From Rhytidiadelphus loreus (taxonomy: Eukaryota; Streptophyta; Bryopsida; Hypnales; Hylocomiaceae), in assembly GCA_947034895.1 (NCBI GenBank), contig OX344763.1:29635025-29699024 (forward strand): a DNA stretch of 64,000 nt, read 5' to 3'. The position numbers were made by a program, and so were the translations under genes. This document shows positions 24,411 through 36,640 of this stretch, one piece after another. How positions within the stretch are numbered: position 1 is the first letter of the stretch; every line of letters begins with the position of its first letter. The notes under the pieces were generated by a model, which did no database searches, was not told the origin of the DNA, and saw only the letters and a list, made by a program, of their open reading frames with translations.

Positions 24411-27400
24411 ATTTAGGACAAAATTTTATATGTTGAAAATTGAAAAGAGTTGGTACATAGATCAAGATTAAAACACGTACATTGCTAGAACATGAACATT
24501 AAAACACAATTCAAACAAGCAAATTAAGATAACAAACTTTAAAATATATAAAAATACAATATAGTAAGTTAGTTGTATTTGTAAGTATTTTGGTGTTTTG
24601 TTCACAAGTATTTGATAGTTAGAGAACTCTAAATTGATTTTTTTCTTCCAATAGTTGTATATTATGAACGGCATAATCTAAATTTAAGATCATAAGTTCC
24701 AATTCCTTATACATTTTATGTTATTTTCATTTTGGACATTAGAGTGATCACAATGTGGTTGTTTGACCACTAAAGGGTTAATACAATACATGGATGAGAA
24801 TAACCCCTCAACGCCACCAAAGGCCAAAAAATAGTCAATGGATAGTTCAACAATCCATACACTTCCTAGCAATTAGATGGTTTTCATTCAAGCTTTTTTT
24901 AGGCTTCCTTGAGTGTGCACAATAGATGGTGGTGAAATTTTCTAATTGAAGTGATATTAATCTTTTTATACAATAAGATGTGTTAAAAATGAATCATCAA
25001 AGATGCTTTCTTAGTGTATTTTGGTACCTTCTAACTTTTTATTTGGGATCTCAAATTTTGCCATAGAAAAGGTCTTTTTTGAATTTGAACCCAACTAATG
25101 AAATGAAGATTATTAGGTCTAGTTTCTACTCCAATTTGAAATTTTGAAAATTCCTAAAATTTATTATTAATGTGAAGTTCATCAATATAGCCAAGAGTTT
25201 TTCTAATTGCAATGTGAAGTTCATCAATATAGCCATAGTTTACCAATTTTCTAATTATAGAATGACATGGAAATTTGGTTAACATCATGATGTTCTACAC
25301 TATATTGTATGCCTATGACAAAAAATTCCTTAGTTATAATGCATTTTTATTGTTGCATGTACCTAATTTGATGTCAATTCCAATTGTCAGTTGAAATATA
25401 TATGATGAGATGTAAAAAAAGATAAGATTGTTGACATAGTTATTATTAAAAGTTCCTACTCTAATTGCCTTCAAGTAATGTGAAATGTTGTAGAAAGTTG
25501 GCAACTTGTTATAAATTGGAGTGTTTATAAGTTGGGAGTCCATAGTAACAAATTTCATAATTTTGGAGCCTATAAAACATAAGATAATGACCTTGACATA
25601 TGAACATCTCTGTATTAAATATTTTAGTGAGTGTGTAGTAATGGGCAGTTCTACCTTACAAGCTAGGATTATCCTTTCGTGTGCTACGCTTTCATTGGCC
25701 AAATCTTCCCAACCTATTAACTTTTTTGTCCAAGCATCCAACCACCTATGCTTTAGGATTTTTTTTTTAAAACCACAATAGCTTGTTATGTAAATCTAAC
25801 TACACACAAAGATGGCCAATTTGATTCTTCAAAGGATCACTTCAAGTGTAATTTCATCTAATTATTTTTAATAATAGAAAAGACACTTTAAAAAACCAAA
25901 GTGTCCACATTCTAGTTGTTCAAGAAGTTAAGGGTTAAATGGTTAATCAATTATTGTTTGTTTCATATTGCTTTTGAGGGTACAAGCATGCTTGGGATAA
26001 CCCATAAACACCGTCACACAATAATATGCAGTGAATTTCATTTCTTTAATGTAGGATTAGGTTACAATTTTTTTTGTAGAAACTTAATTTTAATACAAAT
26101 TTATTTGCTTCAAATAGAATAGAATAGAATATGAAATAATTCAAAAAAAATTGCTTTTGATTGATTAAAGTTGTTAATATGATTCTTGAAGCCCCATTCA
26201 GGACTCTGTCACAGTGTCCATTTTTCATTCAGGAATCAAGAAGGAATATAAATATTTAGTAGAAAGTGTTTTCAAATCACTATATTGGTTTATGATGTTT
26301 TAATAACCAATTTTAGAAATCTATAACTTGATATGGGATATTTAACTATTTATTATTATTTTTCAAATCATCCTAAATATAACAAGGAGGGGCTATGTTT
26401 AAAAGGAATTCAAAATTTGAGATTCTTTTGGATTTCATAATTAAAACATGAAAAGTAATTTGTAAAGTAGTGAATAGGAAAAAAATCATGGTAAAATTCT
26501 TGTATATACATGTATATTTTCCATTGATATGATATCAACTACTATATCCTAACAAATATGAAAATTAAAAATTAAAGATTTAGTAGGTTTTGATTCATGA
26601 AAATGATTTGAATATATGTGTTCTAACAATAATCAATGTTTTTAAAAAATTACTCTAATTTGTTTTTGGAAAATAGGCTAATAAAAAATTATTTCATTCA
26701 TGTTCCTTGGTTCTTGACTGGGGTACCCCAAGCATGCTTGTATGATTGAGTTTGATCTTGATTTTTTTTATGTACATTGCATGTTTTCATACAAAACATT
26801 CATCCTAAAATCCTTCAATATCAAACAAAAAAAAATTCCTAAAGTTTATCAGTACTATAGCGTGCCAAGAATTAAGCTAGATTTTCATTTATAATTACCT
26901 ATAGGGTGCCTAAAATTAAGACTAAGTAGATTTTTTTTCTACTAAAAGGGTCCCTTAAAATCATAATTACTAGGTAAATAGCCCCAGAACAAATATCCAG
27001 TTAACGCACGTGGTTACAAAACATAAGGGAAAGTAACCTCCCAGAGCAACCATGGGCTTTGAATCCTAAGTTGGATATTTAAGTGTTATTCAATTGACAT
27101 TCTAAACAATGAACAAGTTTTTCTAATTATAAACTATAAGTGGTTCAAATCTTAACTAAAACTAACACAAATTGTAAACATGAGAGGTTTTAGGTAGTTT
27201 TAGATGGTTTTGGCCAATCTAAGCTGAAACTCTAGACCTCCAAATCCAAATTGAGAGATTCAAACTTTTTGCTAGTTTAAGTTGTAGAATGTTGCATGCC
27301 TATTCTAAAATAATATAAATCTTTATAGTGGAATATATTTAGTTAAAGTTGTAGGTGGATGAAGTTTTGTCTCTAATTCATCCTTCAAGACTTCATCCAA

Positions 27401-27889
27401 CATTTTCTACTAGCATATAAGTCTAAATTACATTTTACTTTCAAGATTGGATCCTAAATGTCATCTTAATGCTTAGATTCCTTTATGACTTGAATTGGAT
27501 GAATTTTGATATTTTTAAATCTAAAACTAATGTTCTTGACTATTCGATTTCATCATATGCTATCTTCCTTAATTTTCATCTATTTTTTACAGTGTGATAT
27601 GTATTGAAACCTCTAAAAGTTACCTAAATGATTTTGAATTCAAAGTTGAATTTAATGAATTCTTATAAGTTTGACTTAAATATTTAATTTCTAATGTAAC
27701 CATGGTTTCTTCAGAAGAGAAATAACAAAGTGCCAAATTTTAGGACATGCCTCGGAATCCATTTCCACCATGTCTCCATTCTCCAATATGCATATTGTAA
27801 TCATATCATGAGGTATTGAGGCTTTAGTTAATTCATTTTGTTGCATTTTTTGTGTCTTTGTATACAATTTAAATAACAACTTTTGCACA
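24411..27889. other. Very AT-rich intergenic DNA
   Basis: No gene or RNA gene found. A phrase (AATGTGAAGTTCATCAATAT then AGCCA) is duplicated in tandem at about 25168-25240. The 135-codon minus-strand frame at 25334-25741 is AT-driven and lacks any domain I know, so it is not called. Confidence 0.5.
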
Positions 27890-28036
27890 TTACTAGAAAA
27901 TTCAATTTTTTTTTTGATTTGGTCATGTTGATTTGGACAAAAATCAACAATAATCTATTGATTTGGACATAAAAGTGTTGATTTGTGTCCAAATCAATAC
28001 GACCAAATCAACAAAAAAATTGAATTATCTAATAGT
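27890..28036. mobile_element. Hairpin-like MITE of ~145 bp
   Basis: The left part (TTACTAGAAAATTCAATTTT, T-run, GATTTGGTC, GTTGATTTGGAC) is mirrored by the right part (GTCCAAATCAATACGACC, AAATCAAC, A-run, TTGAATTATCTAATAGTA). Nearly the whole segment can fold on itself with a small loop near 27955. There is no coding capacity. This architecture is typical of MITEs; the superfamily cannot be read from the ends. Confidence 0.65.
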
Positions 28037-28299
28037 AGCAATAAGGTGTATAAATTCTATTTATGATCTAATTTTTTTCTTTCAGCCTATTTCTTTCCAC
28101 TTCCCCCTCTTGACTTTTTCCAAATTATTTTTCTGTATTTTTCTTTTTTTCCTTTTCTTTTTGAGATATTTTAGAATTACAATCTTTGACTTCTATTACT
28201 ACCAATCAATTTCTAATTATTCTAGGAATCAAACAATTGTAATGACATAAGCCTCATAAGTGCTAACTAAGTATATGTATATATATATATGAAGTACAC

Positions 28300-28400
28300 A
28301 GCCAAAAAATGACTAGCAGTCATATTCTGCAGTCATATTTCTCGCCAAGGTGTTGATCTTCAAGAATATGACTGCTAGTAGTCACTAGTCATCTTTGGTC
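28300..28400. repeat. Inverted repeat around ATGACTAGCAGTCATATTCT
   Basis: ATGACTAGCAGTCATATTCT near 28308 pairs with AGAATATGACTGCTAGTAGTCA near 28365-28388. Additional GCAGTCAT words follow up to 28420. A small foldback element or its remnant. Confidence 0.55.
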
Positions 28401-28479
28401 ATATTTTTGCAGTCATAAAGTACTTGTTTTCTTGTAGTGGCTATAATATATAAAAATAAAATAAAAAACAATTTTAAAA

Positions 28480-28690
28480 TTTTAAAATTCATAATTTTTT
28501 TGAAATTCAGTGTCTTTTCTATTGTGAGTTGGAATGCCATGAAACAAAGCCTATACAACTCTCCTCCAATAAAGAGCTTTCTAACAATATTATGAATGTA
28601 AGTAGGGGATACATAGTTTCATACATCTCACTATAACAAACAAACAAACAAACAAACTTAATGTAGGTGAGTTGACCTCTTTCCAACTAG
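28480..28690 (+). repeat. Dispersed repeat copy 1 of 3
   Basis: Contains GAAATTCAGTGTCTTTTCTA, TGAGTTGGAATGCCA, CAAAGCC, an AGAGCTTTC block and (ACAA)n near 28637-28660. Diverged copies with the same order of landmarks lie at 29150-29390 and 30900-31125. Confidence 0.6.
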
Positions 28691-29149
28691 TCACATATTT
28701 TCACTAGTTAGGTTGCTTTGTTTTTTATCAATTGAATTCAAATGACGGCTCACATGGTTAGGTGACAGCTCATTTAGTACAAGTGTTGGGAAGGTGTACA
28801 TTGAAAGTATACAATGATCACAAGATGTACATTAGAAGCTACAATTATTACCTACATTGAAGCGTGGTCGAGTTTGTATTCAGCCTATGGTTGGAAATAC
28901 GGTGATCTATATAACAAGAATGGATTGAAGTGTTGAATGGAATCTTTACAAAAAAAATCATAATTATTTCATTCATGAGGGAAAAAAAGAACAAATTATG
29001 GAACCCTCCTCAAATCTATTTTTCTAGAAGAGGAATTTTCCCCCTCCCCATTTGCATACTAGAAATATAGTAAATTGCTTAAGTGTTTGGAAAGAGGTCA
29101 GCTACCGTATAGACTAGTGTGCCTTGTGCCCTTGCAACAATATAATAAA

Positions 29150-29390
29150 AAATAAAATTTTAAGTAATTTTCTAATTCATAACAAATTCAAAATTCAATA
29201 TCTTTTCTATCGTGAGTTGGAATGCCACAAAGCAAAGCCCATGTACCCTTCCTTGCCGAGAGCTTTTCAATAGTACCAAAAACACAATAGTGAGACCTAT
29301 GGTTTCAGAAATCTCAATATAACAAACAAAACAAACAACCTAAACCAAAAGTGTAGACTAGTGTGCCTTGTACTATTGCCACATCTAAAC
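29150..29390 (+). repeat. Dispersed repeat copy 2 of 3
   Basis: Carries AAATTCAATATCTTTTCTAT, GTGAGTTGGAATGCCAC, GCAAAGCCCATG, an AGAGCTTTTC block and AACAAACAAAACAAACAA, matching the order of the copy at 28480-28690. Confidence 0.6.
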
Positions 29391-30899
29391 CAAAAGTAAA
29401 AATGATTTTCTAATTTCTTTAATTTGTAAAAATTCTAATCCCTAAAGGACCAAGTGTCCATTCAATGTACGCAAGAAATCTCAGGTAGGCTCCTATGAAT
29501 TCATTTTTGGTCAGATGTTCATGAAACTTCGATGTGATGTGTAAACATGTACCTCCTTGGTGAAAAACTATTTTTTTTTTCTAAATGGGTGCTTGGATCA
29601 AAAGTTATGTTGTCTTGAACTTTTGGGGCATTTGGGCAATTTGAAAATCTTTGGAGAATCTTTTGCTTAAAAGCTCATCAACTTTTGAAATTTGGCATGT
29701 ATGTAATTAATAAAATATGACATACAATTGTCCAGAAAAACAAATTTTAGTCCTCAAATCACATTTTTAGAGGAGTGAAACTTTGTTAGCTATATTGGGG
29801 TGGTTTCAAGAAAAACATTTTCTCCTAACTTCAAGTCCTATTATCTTGTAGTTTGTGAAGTCAAAATTCTTTAAATTTTTCCACATATTCCAAATATTGG
29901 TCTCTAACTTTCACCATTTGGATTTCAAATTAAAACTTCCTCATTGCACAAGAAATCATCAAAAAATGACTAGGGTATTGCCAATTCACTTAATCTCCTT
30001 GCATTGCATAGTGATTTTGAAAATGCTAAACTCCATATTTGCTTTATATATAGTAAAACCACCTATAGTCAATCACTTAACTGATTCCTCGCATATTTTG
30101 GAGTAGTAGAAGCCAACATAAAAAATTTTGCCTTGTAGAAATTTAGAAATGACGAGCATTGCCAATTTTTTTGTGTTTTTTTCCCTTGAATTCCAATTAC
30201 TATGAGTTTTGGAAGCCCAAAGTATAAACTCTTCTAATTTTGATCATTCAAAAACTACTTTTCTGCTCACTATTTCCTATTTTCTTACTCACTACATCAA
30301 GACATATGTTATGACCATATTAGTCCCACCCTTGAAAAGGAGAAAAAATCACATTCCAAACTTTGATTGTAAATTTGTTCCAACCTTGGTTGGAAATAGC
30401 TACATCCTATATATTAGGTATGGATTTTTGATTGGGAAACGATGGTTCTACTATACTTATGAATGGTCAAAATCTTCATTTTTGTATAGAGTAAAAATTT
30501 TACTCCAAAAGGGCCCAAAGTTTGTTGACCTTGTTTTGCAATAATGAAAAAAACGTCTTTTTTTCACTCCAAACATTATAATCTTTTAATCTACACAATC
30601 AAATGGTCTGAAATTTTTTTACACATTTTAATAAAATATTTTACCTTAGTATGATACAATTGAAGTTTTAAAAAAATTGAATTTTCTTAATAACCACAAC
30701 AATATCTTCCAAAAAATCCCAATCCTTAAAATTCAATATCTTTTATATACAATACACGAAGGAGTGCAAGGGCTTTATTGCAATGTGAGAGGTTGTACTC
30801 TTGATACAAATAAAAAGTTTTATACACAAAAGAAGGCAAGGGCTTTATTCATGGTATTTGACACAACATGAAAGTTATGATTTTTTCAAAATAAATGAT
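29391..30899. other. AT-rich intergenic DNA
   Basis: No gene seen. Several stretches echo the neighbouring repeat family (AAATTCAATATCTTTTATAT near 30730; AAGGGCTTTAT twice). Open frames up to 111 codons lack any recognisable domain. Confidence 0.4.
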
Positions 30900-31125
30900 A
30901 ATTTCATTCAATTTTTGAATTCATAAAAACTTTGAAATTCAATAACTTTCACACCATAAGTCCAAACGGCACAAAACAAAGTTTATGCACCCCTCCTTCA
31001 AGAGGGCTTTCCTACAATACCATTAACATCACCAAATGCCCCACGAGTTCTTAAATCTCAACATATCAAACAAACAAACAACTTAACTTTAAAGTGTAGA
31101 TAGATGTATAGATATCTACAATTGT
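30900..31125 (+). repeat. Dispersed repeat copy 3 of 3
   Basis: TTTGAAATTCAATAACTTTC, CAAAACAAAGTTTATGCACC, GAGGGCTTTCCTACAATACC and CAAACAAACAACTTAA repeat the landmark order of the copies at 28480 and 29150. Confidence 0.6.
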
Positions 31126-32269
31126 TGGGTAGATAGTGGTGTTTTTAGTCACCTTGTATAACATGCAATACCCAGTTATGGGTTTTGTAGCTTACTAAAC
31201 TATGAAAATGGACAAATCACAATACTGGTGGACAAATTCCAGCTTCATTTGTAGAGCTTCTCAGTTTCAGTCCATGATTGGCATCAACTCGTCTGCAATG
31301 TCATCTATCTGACTGACACATTCAGTTAGTGTACAGTACAGTACATCCTCAATACCCAGAATCTACAACAGGCAGCCTGGACATGTACAGGACAAGAAAA
31401 AATCATGTGAATATACTATACAGAGAGTATCCTGATAGACCCAAACTTCCTGAATGTACAAGAGAAAAACTTGAAACTGTAGAACAATGGTATCTTCCCT
31501 GCAAACCGTGGTTTGCATATGAAGAAATGAAGATGGATGTCTGTACATTCCCAGCCAAGGCCCGCAACAATGCCCTTCCAGAAGTTCATACAGGCAGGTG
31601 CTACTGCACATCTCCTTGCTGCAAAAAAATCAGAACCTGTCAATGTTTACTCATCTTCTGGAAAATGTTTGCAATCTGACAATGGGGACACTTTAATGCA
31701 ATTGACTAAGCTAAAACAACCCAAAGTGGTCAGAAACCCAAAGTGGTCAGAAACCCAAAGTGGTCAGAAACCCAAAGTGGTCAGATGACCCATAGTGAAC
31801 ACCTACGGAATGACCCCTTTATGAGTTTTTTCAGTATGTAAAATTTAGGCCACAATGCATGTCTTACATGACAGAAATGGAGTGATTAGGAACCTCATTA
31901 GGAACTTCTAACTTTTCAGTGTGAATTCATTATAAGAATTGACCTTTTAGGCCTTTCCAAGTTAGAAAATATTATGACTGCAAGATGAGCATCATGGATT
32001 CAGATTTTGTTGGTTCTGGGTAGTCTACAAACTCTTTTGGGCCATGATGCACTAAACAATTCAACAATTCATAGCAAATTCATACTTTGTCCAAAAAATA
32101 AAATTTCAATTGCTCTCACTGTTTCTCACACTTCTCTTTATGAGGGAAAAAAATTGAAAAATTCCAGCAATGGCATGAGGCCAAATTCGTAACTCTGACC
32201 ACAATGGGCTGTTTTACCTTATACAAAACCTATAACCTCTCAGACAAAAGGGCAAGGAATTATGCATAA
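31126..32269. other. Downstream flank and probable 3' UTR of NF-YC
   Basis: Composition is closer to genic than the AT-rich DNA to the left, fitting the 3' UTR of the minus-strand NF-YC gene plus flank. Overlapping frames on both strands at 31330-31680 (up to 116 codons) match no family I know, and the plus-strand one would run antisense to the NF-YC 3' region, so none is called. Confidence 0.4.
31718..31784 (+). repeat. 17-bp tandem repeat, four copies
   Basis: AACCCAAAGTGGTCAGA repeats four times almost without change, so the array is recent or selectively kept. It lies about 490 bp beyond the NF-YC stop codon and may be part of its transcript. Confidence 0.9.
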
Positions 32270-35200
32270 CTAAATATGCTGAGGACGTCTAAAAAACTGT
32301 GTATCAAGAAGGGGCAGAACCTGAGTTGGTACATATAATGGTTGCTGATTAGGATCCATAGTTGACTGCACCACCATCATATCCTGTACACAAAAATTCA
32401 AAACACTCATCCTAATAAACAAATAGGAAAGACCTCTTTGAGCTTAACAACTATCTGTATAGTAAAACCAGTGATAATACAAAAAGTTACACATAGCGAC
32501 ATACACCGTAAGCATTTCAATCTATGTACACTCAGATGACTGCTACTCTTGCCAGTGTCAACAACATTACTTCCAACCTCAGAATAATGTTACAATTTTC
32601 CCTTAAATGAAGTATAACCAGCCTCATACTTACAGGTGTTCCCATTGGGTAATGCACAGCTGCTGCAGGCAGCGATGGATAATACAAGCCCCCATACTGA
32701 ACCTGCTCCCCTCCATCTCCAGACCAAGCCACTGCTGTCTCCTCTTCCTGGCAAAAGAGATAACCACATAATTATCAATGATGTGCACAAGGCAAAGATC
32801 TTCAGAATTGAGTCCTAGGCAAAGATCTCCAACAGCATCCCATTTCTGAATCGCTTTCTAGGGCGAAGGTTTCAAAGATAAGACCAAAGATATAAAGTTA
32901 CCAGAGTATCACTAAATATCGCCTAAATCTTGTGATCCTAAATCGAGCACCAGATCTTGCACAGAATATATTTTATGTATGTTGAGAATCCAATAAGGGC
33001 CAATACTCTTACTGTTTACTCGAGTTCATTCTTTCAAAGAAACATCCATTGATTTCTGGATCAGTTTAAAATAAATCAAGCACACTTCTTCTTTTCTCAC
33101 ACAAAAATCCAAAAACGTTCTTGAACAGTATTACACCAAGATCGATCCACTTCGAAGACCATGCTATTCAATACTTCCAAGTAATTCAGAACGAAGGATA
33201 ACAGTTTAACCCCTCAATGTATTTTGCTCATAATATGTAACAGAATCAAGGATCTAAGGACCCCTCCGTCTATGAAAAAGTATAGAAAATGGTATATACC
33301 TTGTCAAATATATTAAGCTGTGCTTGAAATCAACATCACTAGTGAGTTGGTACCAGATCGTTCATAAGACCGTCCCTACCATTAATTGACAACCTTAAGA
33401 CAACGAAAGATTGCCAGCACGGAAATGATATACTGACTCCATACTGCATATTAGAATCAAGATAGGTTATCATAATTCTCCAGATGTTGTGAAGGCAGGG
33501 GTCAAATTTCGTAACTTACCTTGACCTCGTCGCGTGGAACGATATCTACAAGAAAATCAAAAATATCACCCCTAGTAATGGCTCCAGCAATGTCGTTTCT
33601 TTGTAACGTACGCCTCTTGTTCTCTTCTGTGTGGATCCATGATCGCAAGGTCAACTCTAGAATAAACATCTCACATGCCTTGGCAAACAGAACTGGAGCT
33701 TCGGCTGCAATCATCTGCGAGCAAATGGACACACAAATCTTCTGTCAAAGTGATGGATAGATCTTTTCAAATACTCAACTCTCATCTCTCTCAGTCATCG
33801 TTTTCTTTGACCGAGATAGGACACAGCCAGAAATCTAAATTCAAAGTAAATAACTAGAAGATCCAACTTTCCGTCCACAAATGTGGCAGCAAGGCTGTAA
33901 TTATTATAGAGCAAGAAAAACCGCACAAAAGACAACTGCGCCTAGGTCAATATTTAAGCTTGAGAATCGTCCAACGGGAAAGTAATATCTGTCATTTCAC
34001 GTTAAAAACCATCCTCCCAAAATCTGTACTCAGACAAGTCTCTACCTCAGATTCCTTTACAATCAGAAGACTGAGAAACACCTTCATGTACTCAATCTGC
34101 TGCTTTATCTGACTCATACAATTTCTTCATGAAACAATCTTGAAAAAAAGTTGTTACAATGCACCAATATTGCTCTTCGTTGCGCAGTTTCTTCACAAAC
34201 ATCGCAAGCGAAATGCGATCCATATCTTTCCAGGTAAACGACTTCATCAAAGAAATATTTTATTGATCACACATGTTGGAAGACGCAGTAAGAAACTCGT
34301 ACCTTGACATCTTCATCCGACTTCATGATTTTCTTTATACGCGCTAATGGCAACTGATGGTTCTTAAACTCTGAGCACAAATCAGAGTCAGTTCATGCTT
34401 GTCCAAACCGTGTTAAAACATTTCGTATCCAAGATTCCACATTGCTTTCAACGGCCTATCAAAGTACTTCGGACACCTTTACACTGAAACATTCAATACA
34501 CTTTTTGAAAGACTTGTTACTTTACAACAATAAGGTCCAGAAGAAAACAATCAATAGAACCTTCCCCTCAAAACTACTAGAGAATATGAACTTTGATAAT
34601 CTCTTAGACAGATTTTCAAAGAGTTCTTAAAATTTCTATTGATCATGTACGTGATCAGTTCAAACTCACGCCATCGTGCCTTTAGCATGCAAGTTCTTGA
34701 ACGATTTGCCAGCCTAAACATGCTTAACGAATTTCTTTCTAGCAGGAACATCTCCAGTAGAACTTCAAAAACCTAGAAAGACCAAGTCAACGCCATCCGA
34801 CATACGCACATGGGGTTTAATCAAATCGCCATCGCTAACTTAGATATTCTGAAACGTCCAACCTTTACACGAGTCACTCTTTTCCACTCAACTGAACCCT
34901 GCACTAACTTACACACATAAGCTGAGGAAGAACAAACACTCCATTCAAAGCGAAATACTAAGTGCAGAAATAGAAAGAGTTAGTTAATATTGAGCTCGCA
35001 GATTAACATATGTAAACAAAAGGAAAGGAAATAAAGAACCTGTAAGATGTGTCATGAGCAGCTCCGCCTTGCTGGATTTCTCTGAAATACGAATGCATTA
35101 AGAACTGTCCAATTCAAAACCGGCTTGTGATTACAGAATAATCTCAAGAACATAATCAAAGAACCACCGTAAAGGAACTCTGCACCAACACACAAATATA

Positions 35201-35670
35201 ACAAAGAGTAAGTGTTACCATTCAGCTGCTCCATCTCTTGGTTCTGCTGTTGCCAGAACATCTGCAGCTGCTGGTGCTGCATATGCGGTTTCATCTACCA
35301 AATAGGGCACAAAACAAACAAGGAGAAAACGAGAAATTATCAAACCAGCCTCGCGCACTGCTTCACCAGCGCCTCACCGCCTCAAACTCAACACGACAAG
35401 AACTTGAAATTTCTAGTACTGTAACCTAATGATTTCATGATCTCAGTGTCCAAATCCAAAGATACACCAAATCGTCCTTCAAAGATTACTGCAATCAATT
35501 ACACCGAACAGAAAGTTACGCTTCATCAAAATCATGGCTAATTTCTTCCTATTTTTCACTATTTTCGCTCTTACCTGGGGCTTAGATTGCTGCAAACTCT
35601 GGTGCGCCGTCCCCGCAGTGCCGGATTGCGGATTCCCAGAGGAAAGAGTAGAAATCTGATCAAACGCCAT
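32270..35670 (-). CDS. NF-YC: NF-YC (CCAAT-binding factor subunit C), six coding exons
   Basis: Nuclear transcription factor Y subunit C. In this family the histone-fold of NF-YC pairs with NF-YB, and with NF-YA the trimer binds CCAAT boxes. Exons by GT-AG and frame: 35670-35575, 35294-35219, 34370-34303, 33714-33520, 32747-32634 and 32383-32270, giving 220 aa. Features: a Q-rich N-terminal part with the NF-YC phrase [14 protein letters not shown] (about 42-55), then the histone fold from [17 protein letters not shown] (63-79) through [20 protein letters not shown] (85-104), [13 protein letters not shown] and [12 protein letters not shown] (to about 143). The tail is variable and Y/P/Q-containing. 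The ATG at 35668-35670 lies in a strong plant context, CAATGGCG; the frame is open further upstream but unlike NF-YC. All core residues are intact. The last exon has CAG-GTTCTG inside, so its 3' end is less certain. Confidence 0.94.
35040..35081 (-). other. Possible 42-nt in-frame cassette exon in NF-YC intron 2
   Basis: Inside the 848-bp intron between NF-YC exons 2 and 3, a segment is preceded by TATTTCAG and followed by GTTCTT on the minus strand. It is exactly 42 nt, free of stops in the required phase, and would insert 14 residues ([14 protein letters not shown]) just before the histone fold. Skipping it gives the family-standard join, so the main model omits it. The donor is weak, and chance is possible. 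Confidence 0.25.
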
Positions 35671-36040
35671 TGCTGAAAGGCTCCTACAACGGCAGCGAGT
35701 CCAGTTGAACGTAACATTGAATGTCTTCACGGTCATGTGACATGCATGTATGGGGCATATGCACCGCCATGAGAACTCATACGTGGAAGCATTCGACTGG
35801 GTTCCGAGATTTTGAGTCCTGACATGGCAGTTAGTTGGTTCTGTCATGACGACACCTGGCATTTCTCTTTATGCCGGTTTTGCCCAATTTCAGCCCTACT
35901 AACTGTACAGTACCCTAACAAAGAAAAGGGTTGCCGCCTCTTCACAGTGGAGCCAAAGAATTGCTGGAGGTATCACAACCTATTCCCGTTCCTATTAACC
36001 CCTAAATGTCTGGATTCATCTCCAAAATTGACGATTTGAG
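35671..36040. other. Upstream region of NF-YC
   Basis: Should contain the 5' UTR and promoter of the minus-strand NF-YC gene. CCTTTCAG directly before the start context CAATGG resembles a splice acceptor, so an intron in the 5' UTR is possible. ATTAACCCCTAAATGTC at about 35995 echoes the sequence at positions 20-40. No promoter element can be assigned firmly. Confidence 0.35.
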
Positions 36041-36459
36041 AAAAAACATTATAAAATACAATTTGGAAGAATATTTTGGAATTGGTATACAAATGAAAGC
36101 TGTAGATTTTGATTTTTAAATTCTATCCGTACGGTTAGATCTACTAATGCTATCACCAATCTTTTTCTATAAATTTTGAAAAGAAAATTTCAGAATTCCT
36201 TCTAAATTCAATTACAAGTAAAATATTATCATTTTTTGAGTAAAACTTGTTGGAATGGATTTGAAATAAGGTTCTCTTCATATGGTGATTTTTTGAAATT
36301 TTTGTGACCTTTACATCTTTGACCTCATTTTTGCACATCTACTTTTGAACTAAAGTCAATGCAAATTGACCACTTGACATACTTCCACATTTGTAATTTT
36401 AGAAATGTATATATTCTAGTAGCACCAAATCCAATCGATGGATAGGACAACAACTTGAT

Positions 36460-36640
36460 AAAGTATCACCAAAAATTAGGATGACTTTCATCTAAGCAGG
36501 AATGAGACAGAAACAAGGATTTGAATCTATTCATCGTCCAGAAAATGGACGTCAGAGCGCTCCAGGGTTAACCCCTTTGCGCCTGAGTCTTTTCTTGAAT
36601 TTTGCATATTTTTGCTTATATATATAATCCCTCAAATTCA
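36460..36640. mobile_element. Two abutting ends of a TTAA-flanked element
   Basis: At 36548-36590 the sequence GACGTCAGAGCGCTCCAGGG-TTAA-CCCCTTTGCGCCTGAGTC joins the right-hand and left-hand ends, in inverted orientation, of the family found intact at 55759-55969. The half to the left resembles that element's inner sequence near one end, the half to the right its other end (TTTTGCATATTTTTGCTTAT). The arrangement is that of two head-to-tail copies sharing one TTAA, each now truncated. Confidence 0.5.

Noticed and set aside
25334..25741. 135-codon minus-strand frame in AT-rich DNA
   Set aside because: Amino-acid make-up (I, N, K, Y, F) simply follows the base composition; no motif.
31329..31679. 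116-codon plus-strand frame with many cysteines
   Set aside because: It overlaps two minus-strand frames, lies in the probable NF-YC 3' region and matches no family I know.
35671..35862. 64-codon in-frame extension upstream of the chosen NF-YC start
   Set aside because: The sequence is Cys/Thr-rich and unlike any NF-YC N-terminus; CAATGGCG at 35670 is a strong start context.
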